From Streptomyces parvus (lineage in GTDB: Bacteria > Actinomycetota > Actinomycetes > Streptomycetales > Streptomycetaceae): 64,000 nucleotides of DNA. The stretch is taken from the NCBI RefSeq assembly GCF_014648875.1, contig NZ_BMRY01000003.1, positions 372,001-436,000 on the forward strand, written 5' to 3'. The position numbers and the translations under genes were made by a program. Within the stretch, counting starts at the first letter, position 1. Each line of letters starts with the position of its first letter. The notes beneath the pieces were generated by a model. It was not told the origin of the DNA. It saw only the letters and a program-made list of their open reading frames with translations, and made no database searches. Shown here piece by piece: positions 59,254 through 64,000 of the stretch.

Positions 59254-61206
59254 CTACAGCGGTACGACCGTCGCCTCCGTCGCCTTCACGCTGGTCCAGA
59301 CGGCGCTTCCGTCGGCGATGCCCAGTTCGGCCGCGGCCCCCGGGGTGATCTCCGCGACCAGGTCCGGGGCCTCGGCGGAGGTGATCAGCAGCCGCAGCCG
59401 GCTGCCGGCCGAGGTGATCTCGCGGACCGTGCCCGGCCAGACGTTGCGCGGCGATCCGGTGGGCCGCTCCCGGTGTACGGAGACGGCTTCCGGCGCGATG
59501 ACCGCGAGGGCGTCCGTGCCCGACGGGAGGGGCTCGGCGACCACGAGCCGGCCGCCGCCCTCCAGGGCGAGCCCGTCGGCGGTGGCGGTGCCGGGCCAGG
59601 CGTTGCGGCCCAGCATCCGGGCCACCCAGGGCGAGCGCGGGTGCCGGGTGACCTCGGCGGGCGGCTCGTCCTGGAGGGCCCGGCCGTCCTCCAGCACCAG
59701 GACCCGGTCGGCCAGCGAGACCGCCTCGACCGGATCGTGGGTGACGATCAGGCAGACCCCGCCGAACTCCGCGAGGTGCCCGCGCAGGGTGTGCCGGACC
59801 CGGGCCCGGGTGGTCTGGTCGAGGGCGGCGAGCGGTTCGTCCAGCAGCAGCAGGCGCGGGCGGGCGGCGAGCGCGCGGGCCAGGGCGACCCGCTGGGCCT
59901 GGCCGCCGGAGAGCTGGGCGGGCCTGCGGTGGGCGAGGTGGCCCACCCCGAGCCGGTCCAGCCAGCCCTGGGCCTCGCGGCGGGCCTCGGCGCGCGGCAC
60001 GCCGTGGGCGCGGAGCCCGTACGCCGTGTTGGTGAGGGCGCTCAGGTGCGGGAAGAGGGCGCCGTCCTGGGGGACCCAGGCCACGCCCCGGCGGTGCGGG
60101 GGGAGGCCGGTGACGTCGTCGTCGCCGAGGCGGAGTTCGGCGCGGGCGCGGGGGGTGAGGCCGAGGAGGGCCCGCAGGAGCGTCGTCTTGCCCGCGCCGT
60201 TCGGGCCGACCACCGCGATGGTGGTGCCGGGGCCGGCGTCCAGGGTGAGGCGGGTGAAGCCGGTGACGTCGGCGTGGAGCGGCCAGGGTTCGGGGACGGA
60301 CGTGTGCGGGAGGCCCGGGGGCGGTTCGGGGAGCGGGGCCGTCGCGGCCGGGTCCTCCGGGCGGGCCGCCGCACGGCTCGCGGGGTCCCGGTGGTCGCCC
60401 GGGGTGCCGGTCCAGCGGCCCCGCAGCGCGACGAGCACGATCATCGCGATGGCCAGGAGCAGCAGCGACACGGAGGTGGCGGCCTCCGGCGAGTCCTGGA
60501 GCAGCAGATAGACCTGGAGCGGGAGGGTCTGCGTGGTGCCGGGGAGGTTCCCGGCGAAGGTGATGGTCGCGCCGAACTCGCCGAGCGCCCGCGCCCAGGT
60601 CAGTGCGGCCCCGGCGATCAGCCCGGGGGCGACCATCGGCAGCGTCACGGTGAGGAACACCCGGATCGGGGACGCCCCCAGGGACGCGGCGGTCTCCTCG
60701 TACCGGGGACGCAGTCCGCCGAGCGCGCCCTCCAGCGAGATGACCAGGAACGGCATCGCGACGAACGTCGCCGCGAGCACGGCCCCCGAGGTGTGGAAGG
60801 GGAGCGTGATGCCGAAGGTGTCCTCCAGCCAGGGGCCGAGCAGCCCGCGCCGCCCGAAGGCCAGCAGCAGGGCGACGCCGCCGACCGTGGGCGGCAGCAC
60901 CATCGGCAGCAGCACCAGCGAGCGGACGAACGCCTTGCCGGGGAACGGGACCCGGGCCAGCAGCCAGGCCAGCGGCACCCCGAACAGCAGCGAGAGTCCC
61001 AGCGACCAGAGCGAGACGAGCAGCGAGAGCCGCAACGCCTCGGTGGTGGCCTCGGCGGTGAGGTGGTCGCCCAGCTCGCCCCAGGAGGTGCGGGCCAGGA
61101 TCCCGACGAGCGGCAGCATCAGGAAGGCCACGGCCAGCAGCGCGGGCACCGTCAGCAGGAGCGGGGCGCGGGCCCCGGGTGTACGGCGGCGGACCGGGCG
61201 TTTCAT
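59254..61206 (-). CDS. Molybdate ABC transporter, fused permease (ModB) and ATPase (ModC)
   Basis: A 650-residue fusion. Residues about 1-265 are the ModB permease with five or six helices and the EAA loop EGALGGLRPRYEETAASLGASPIRVFLTVTLP. A Pro-rich linker follows. The ATPase (about 310-520) has Walker A GPNGAGKTT, signature LSGGQAQRVALARALA, Walker B LLLLDEP and the switch His in THD. The last 115 residues have TOBE-like domains (VSVHRERPTGSPRNVWPGTV, ITPGAAAELGIADGSAVW) that bind molybdate. It sits downstream of modA with a gap of 80 bases. Usually modB and modC are separate genes. Confidence 0.93.
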   Translation of the reverse strand: MKRPVRRRTPGARAPLLLTVPALLAVAFLMLPLVGILARTSWGELGDHLTAEATTEALRLSLLVSLWSLGLSLLFGVPLAWLLARVPFPGKAFVRSLVLLPMVLPPTVGGVALLLAFGRRGLLGPWLEDTFGITLPFHTSGAVLAATFVAMPFLVISLEGALGGLRPRYEETAASLGASPIRVFLTVTLPMVAPGLIAGAALTWARALGEFGATITFAGNLPGTTQTLPLQVYLLLQDSPEAATSVSLLLLAIAMIVLVALRGRWTGTPGDHRDPASRAAARPEDPAATAPLPEPPPGLPHTSVPEPWPLHADVTGFTRLTLDAGPGTTIAVVGPNGAGKTTLLRALLGLTPRARAELRLGDDDVTGLPPHRRGVAWVPQDGALFPHLSALTNTAYGLRAHGVPRAEARREAQGWLDRLGVGHLAHRRPAQLSGGQAQRVALARALAARPRLLLLDEPLAALDQTTRARVRHTLRGHLAEFGGVCLIVTHDPVEAVSLADRVLVLEDGRALQDEPPAEVTRHPRSPWVARMLGRNAWPGTATADGLALEGGGRLVVAEPLPSGTDALAVIAPEAVSVHRERPTGSPRNVWPGTVREITSAGSRLRLLITSAEAPDLVAEITPGAAAELGIADGSAVWTSVKATEATVVPL

Positions 61207-61286
61207 CGGTGACCTCGTCGTCCTGGAAGTGCGGTGCCCGGCGGGCCCGTCGGACGGTACGGGCCCGCCGGGAGCGGTGTGAGCGG

Positions 61287-62102
61287 TTACGGCTGCTGGA
61301 AGCCCGCGGCCTGGAAGATCTTCTGCGCCTCGGGCGTGGAGAGCCAGGCGACGAACGCGGCGGCCGCCTCGCTGTGCTTGGACGCCTTCAGTGTGGCGGC
61401 CGGGTAGGAGGCGATGGCGTTCTCCGCGTCCGGGATCTCGATCGCGTCGACCTTGTCGGTGGCGGTCGAGGCGTCGGTCCTGTAGACGAGCCCGGCGTCC
61501 GCCTCGCCCAGCTCGACCTTGCTGAGGACCGCGCGGACGTTGGGCTCCTCGGAGACCGGCTTCACCTCGATCTTCTGCGCGTCGAGGATCTGCCGGCTGT
61601 AGCGGCCCACCGGCACCTCGGGGGCGGCCAGGACGACCTTCAGCTTCGGGTCGGCGAGGTCCTTGAGGTTCCCGACCTTCTCCGGGTTGCCCTCGCCCGT
61701 GGCGATGACCAGGCGGTTCTTGGCGATGACGGTGGGCTTGCCGGTGTCGCCGGAGAGTCCGTCCATCGTCCTGGTGTCGGCGGTGACCACGGCGTCGGCG
61801 GGGGCGCCCTGTTTGACCTGGGCGGCCAGCTCCTGGGAGCCCGCGAAGGAGAACGTCACCTCGGTGCCGGGGTTCTTCGCCTCGTACGCGGCCCCCGCCT
61901 CCTCGAAGACGTCCGTCAGGGAGGACGCGGCCAGCACGGTCAGATCGGCCTGCGGGGCGCCGGACGCGGTCCCCGAGTCGCCGGACGTGCCCTTGTCCTT
62001 CGCGGTGCCGGAGTCGTCGTTGCCGCAGGCGGCGAGCGGCACGAGGAGCGCGGCGGTCAGGGCGGCGGCGGCCGCGCGGCGGCGGGTGAGCAGGAGGGAC
62101 AT
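61287..62102 (-). CDS. modA: Molybdate ABC transporter substrate-binding lipoprotein
   Basis: A 271-residue lipoprotein with a lipobox around ALLVPLAAC (lipidated Cys near residue 26). The mature part has [60 protein letters not shown], the ModA anion-binding pattern, and ends in [23 protein letters not shown]. It delivers molybdate to the fused ModB-ModC downstream. The MerR-TOBE regulator is encoded just upstream on the same strand. Confidence 0.95.
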   Translation of the reverse strand: MSLLLTRRRAAAAALTAALLVPLAACGNDDSGTAKDKGTSGDSGTASGAPQADLTVLAASSLTDVFEEAGAAYEAKNPGTEVTFSFAGSQELAAQVKQGAPADAVVTADTRTMDGLSGDTGKPTVIAKNRLVIATGEGNPEKVGNLKDLADPKLKVVLAAPEVPVGRYSRQILDAQKIEVKPVSEEPNVRAVLSKVELGEADAGLVYRTDASTATDKVDAIEIPDAENAIASYPAATLKASKHSEAAAAFVAWLSTPEAQKIFQAAGFQQP

Positions 62103-62187
62103 GAGGGTGCGGCTCCTTGGAAGCGTGGGCGTGAGGCCATGGGGCGTGGGCGTACGCGCGGATGCGGTCCGGGAGTACGGGGCGGGC

Positions 62188-62583
62188 TCAGGTGCGGTCG
62201 ATGTGCACGCTGGTCGACTTCACGCGGGCGGTCGCCTGCATGCCGACCTCCAGGCCCAGCTCCTCCACCGCTTCCCGGGTCAGGAGCGAGACGAGCCGGT
62301 GCGGCCCGGCCTGGATCTCGACCTGGGCCGCGACGTCGCCGAGTTTCACCGCGGTGACGATGCCGGGGAACGCGTTGCGGGCCGAGGTGTAGGGGGCCTC
62401 GTCCTCGCCGCCCGCGCTCTGGCCGACCTCGATCGAGAAGGCGGCCAGCGCGCGGCCGTCGATGAGACGGCGGCCGGCCTCGTCGCGATGGGTCGCGACC
62501 CGGCCGGCGTCCGCCCAGCGGCGGGCGGTGTCGGGGCTGACCCCGAGAAGTCGTGCTGCCTGACCGATTGTGTAGGACTGCAT
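62188..62583 (-). CDS. MerR-HTH/TOBE molybdate-responsive regulator
   Basis: A 131-residue protein. Residues 1-50 are a MerR-like HTH ([37 protein letters not shown]); residues about 65-131 are a single TOBE/Mop domain ([62 protein letters not shown]) that binds molybdate or tungstate. Such proteins are the actinobacterial counterpart of ModE. It is located first, upstream of modA and modBC, and so is the likely regulator of uptake. No ribosome-binding site precedes ATG 62583. Confidence 0.93.
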   Translation of the reverse strand: MQSYTIGQAARLLGVSPDTARRWADAGRVATHRDEAGRRLIDGRALAAFSIEVGQSAGGEDEAPYTSARNAFPGIVTAVKLGDVAAQVEIQAGPHRLVSLLTREAVEELGLEVGMQATARVKSTSVHIDRT

Positions 62584-62608
62584 GTGCGACACGCTAGGCC
62601 AATCAGGG

Positions 62609-62620
62609 TGGCATGTGCCA
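62609..62620. promoter_or_regulatory. Palindrome upstream of the molybdate regulator
   Basis: TGGCATGTGCCA (arms TGGCA/TGCCA, centre TG), 26 bases before the start. A -10-like TAGCGT (minus strand, 62596-62591) suggests transcription starts at or next to the ATG, so the palindrome would overlap the -35 position and could be the regulator's own operator. This is inference. Confidence 0.45.
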
Positions 62621-62755
62621 TTCTCTGGACGATGTTCCATCGCAGATGCGAGGGGCGTTGGAGGAATCCACGAGGCCGGCGGCGGGGTGCGCGGGCAGTC
62701 GGACGGGCCGCGCCCGTTCTCCGGTGCGCGGCCCGTCGGGGGTGATGAGCCCGGG

Positions 62756-63559
62756 TCAGGTCACCGGACTCATCTCGGGCATCTCGCCCTTGGTGGTGGT
62801 CACGTCGATCACGGAGAACGCGGCGCCCTGCGGGTCGCCGAGCACCGCGAACCGGCCGAACGGGCTGTCCATCGGCCCGAAGTGCAGCACTCCGCCGCGC
62901 TCGGTCGCCCTCGCCACCGCCGCGTCGCAGTCCGGGACGGCGAAGTACACGTTGAGGTACGACGGCACCTCGGGCGGGAAGTCGCTGTCCATCACCATCC
63001 GGCCGAGCACCGGCTGCGCCTGGACCTGGAAGACGGCGAAGTCCATCGACGCCTCGTCCATCTTCTGCTCCGTGTACGGGAAGACCGCCGGGTAGAACGC
63101 GTCCACCGCCTTCGCGTCCCGGGTGAACACCTCGGACCAGCAGTACCCGCCGGGTGCGCCCATCTCCGTCTCGAACCCCTCATGGGTGTTGCCCTGCCAG
63201 ATGCCGAACACGGCTCCGCCGGGGTCGCGGGCCAGCGCCATCGTGCCGAACACGCCGACCTCCATCGGCTCCACCAGCACCTCGCCGCCGTTCTCGCGGA
63301 CCTTCGCGACGGTCGCCGCGGTGTCCTGCGAGGCGAGGTAGAGGCACCAGGACGAGGGGTTTCCCTCCTCGCCCGGCATGGGCGGCGAGACGGCGGCGGC
63401 GGCCTTGCCGTTCGCGTACGCCTGTGTGTAGTGGCCGAACTCCGCCAGGCTCTCGCCGAACGTCCAGCCGAGCACGTCCGCGTAGAAGCTCTTCGCGCCC
63501 TCGACGTCGGCGAACATGGCGTCCGCCCAGCACGGGGTGCCCTCGGGTTGTACAGCCAT
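62756..63559 (-). CDS. VOC-family protein with two glyoxalase-like domains
   Basis: A 267-residue protein with two vicinal-oxygen-chelate domains: PCWADAMFADVEGAKSFYADVLGWTFGE...VFGIWQGNTHEG (about 8-125) and GGYCWSEVFTRDAKAVDAFYPAVFPYTEQ...GAAFSVIDV (about 130-260). Domain pairs like this occur in hydrolases and binding proteins of the Cfp30B group in actinomycetes. Metal-binding residues are not all conserved, so catalysis is uncertain. ATG 63559 follows GGAAGGA. Confidence 0.9.
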   Translation of the reverse strand: MAVQPEGTPCWADAMFADVEGAKSFYADVLGWTFGESLAEFGHYTQAYANGKAAAAVSPPMPGEEGNPSSWCLYLASQDTAATVAKVRENGGEVLVEPMEVGVFGTMALARDPGGAVFGIWQGNTHEGFETEMGAPGGYCWSEVFTRDAKAVDAFYPAVFPYTEQKMDEASMDFAVFQVQAQPVLGRMVMDSDFPPEVPSYLNVYFAVPDCDAAVARATERGGVLHFGPMDSPFGRFAVLGDPQGAAFSVIDVTTTKGEMPEMSPVT

Positions 63560-63668
63560 GGCGCGCCGGTCCTTCCCTGAAGTCCCCGAACTCTGCCGTA
63601 CGGCCAACGCTAGTCACCCGGGGGCCGGTCCGCGCGTCGGGCGGCCCGGAGAGGACCGGCCGGGAGCG

Positions 63669-63872
63669 TCAGTGGCGTGAGCGGTGCCGGGCGCGCCACT
63701 CCCGGGCGGCGGCGTACTCCAGGCAGTCGGGGTTCTCGCAGGGGCCCGCGCGCCACACCGGGACGAAGATCCCCAGGGACTTGTGGCGGTGGATCTCGGA
63801 GGAGACGGGCTGTTTGCAGGTGGGGCACATGAAAGCGGCCCGCTGATGAAGGTCACGCTTTTTGCTGTCCAT
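63669..63872 (-). CDS. Small zinc-ribbon protein
   Basis: A 67-residue protein with four cysteines in two pairs, FMCPTCKQPVSS and AGPCENPDCLEY, spaced as a zinc ribbon, between basic ends (MDSKKRDLHQR; REWRARHRSRH). It probably binds nucleic acid or protein. No family recognised. The start ATG 63872 has only a weak ribosome-binding site. Confidence 0.68.
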   Translation of the reverse strand: MDSKKRDLHQRAAFMCPTCKQPVSSEIHRHKSLGIFVPVWRAGPCENPDCLEYAAAREWRARHRSRH

Positions 63873-63901
63873 TTACTCACGATAGGCCCGGCAGGGGATT
63901 T

Positions 63902-63916
63902 GGGAAAGTCTTTCCC
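63902..63916. promoter_or_regulatory. Perfect palindrome GGGAAAG-T-CTTTCCC
   Basis: Seven-base arms around a single T, 30 bases upstream of the zinc-ribbon gene start and 18 bases beyond a probable gene end at 63934. It may be an operator for the zinc-ribbon gene or the terminator of the gene to its right. Confidence 0.45.
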
Positions 63917-63933
63917 TTTGCTTTGCCTCTGCC

Positions 63934-64000
63934 TTACTTGTCGGTATGCGTGCCGGAGGCCTCTCCACCGTCCTGGTCCTGCGGCGGCCGGCGCATGCTC
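63934..64000 (-). CDS. Possible C-terminal end of a gene continuing beyond the window
   Basis: On the minus strand a frame enters at the window edge and ends in TAA (63936-63934) with the residues SMRRPPQDQDGGEASGTHTDK. Most codons end in G or C, as in real genes here, and a hydrophilic tail of this kind is common at the end of membrane proteins. Too short to identify. Confidence 0.35.
   Translation of the reverse strand, partial: SMRRPPQDQDGGEASGTHTDK

Noticed and set aside
1..64000. Insertion sequences, prophage genes or a biosynthetic gene cluster
   Set aside because: No transposase, integrase, phage structural gene, polyketide or peptide synthetase is recognisable anywhere in the window.

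Overview
The window looks like a chromosomal segment of a Streptomyces species. Its base composition is very GC-rich with strong third-position GC, many starts are GTG, and several families are typical of that genus: paired SigB/SigF-type sigma factors, an ECF42/DGPF pair, a PAS-GAF-SpoIIE phosphatase, a flotillin pair and a conserved 54-residue membrane protein. Around 18.8-29.7 kb the order of two sigma genes, tadA, its companion gene, upp and a LytR-C protein matches, from memory, the sigN-sigF-upp neighbourhood of S. coelicolor. No IS element, phage module, CRISPR array, replication origin or secondary-metabolite cluster is visible.

Layout. 0-6.4 kb: end of an amidohydrolase, then a tightly overlapping operon of response regulator, sensor kinase, polyprenyl-phosphate glycosyltransferase with a GtrA domain, and an ArnT/YkcB-like membrane glycosyltransferase. 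6.4-13.9 kb: serine hydrolase, secreted EEP-family hydrolase, a DHA2 exporter followed by its TetR regulator and preceded by a palindromic promoter, a hydroxyacid dehydrogenase, a flavin/F420-type oxidoreductase and a YceI protein. 14.2-17.4 kb: marR plus a DHA2 exporter carrying three fused beta-sandwich repeats. 17.6-21.5 kb: small membrane protein, lipoprotein, two sigma genes, Dabb protein and a 54-residue membrane protein. 22-25.8 kb: accessory stretch (phosphotransferase, HTH/zinc-ribbon protein, two small genes with weaker third-position GC) ending at tRNA-Ser(CGA). 26-34.2 kb: tadA, upp, LytR-C protein, M28 peptidase, HhH-GPD protein and the ECF42/DGPF pair. 34.5-37.4 kb: two late cobalamin genes, then an orphan colicin-type immunity gene and an SCO4402-like gene. 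37.4-44.1 kb: flotillin/NfeD-like pair, peroxiredoxin, hydrolase, SpoIIE phosphatase, GNAT. 44.2-47.4 kb: a four-gene unit of HTH regulator, ImmA/IrrE-type protease, MAB_1171c-like membrane protein and PAP2-like protein. 47.5-50.8 kb: a predicted small RNA, a MerR-like gene, a cold-shock protein and a DEAD-box helicase. 50.8-57.8 kb: acyltransferase, frameshifted MMPL exporter, cation/proton antiporter, universal stress protein with an amino-acid permease. 58-64 kb: PGRP amidase, PH-domain protein, molybdate uptake genes (modA, fused modB-modC, MerR-TOBE regulator), VOC protein and a zinc-ribbon protein.

The most unusual items are the predicted three-hairpin RNA at 47477-47605 with its own promoter and U-tract terminator, the four-gene HTH/ImmA unit beside it, the exporter with fused carboxypeptidase-regulatory-like repeats and a matching domain on the neighbouring YceI protein, the orphan immunity gene, and short tandem duplications that repeatedly sit against gene 3' ends. 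Start sites were chosen by ribosome-binding site and family length; all functional assignments come from reading motifs by eye, without database searches.
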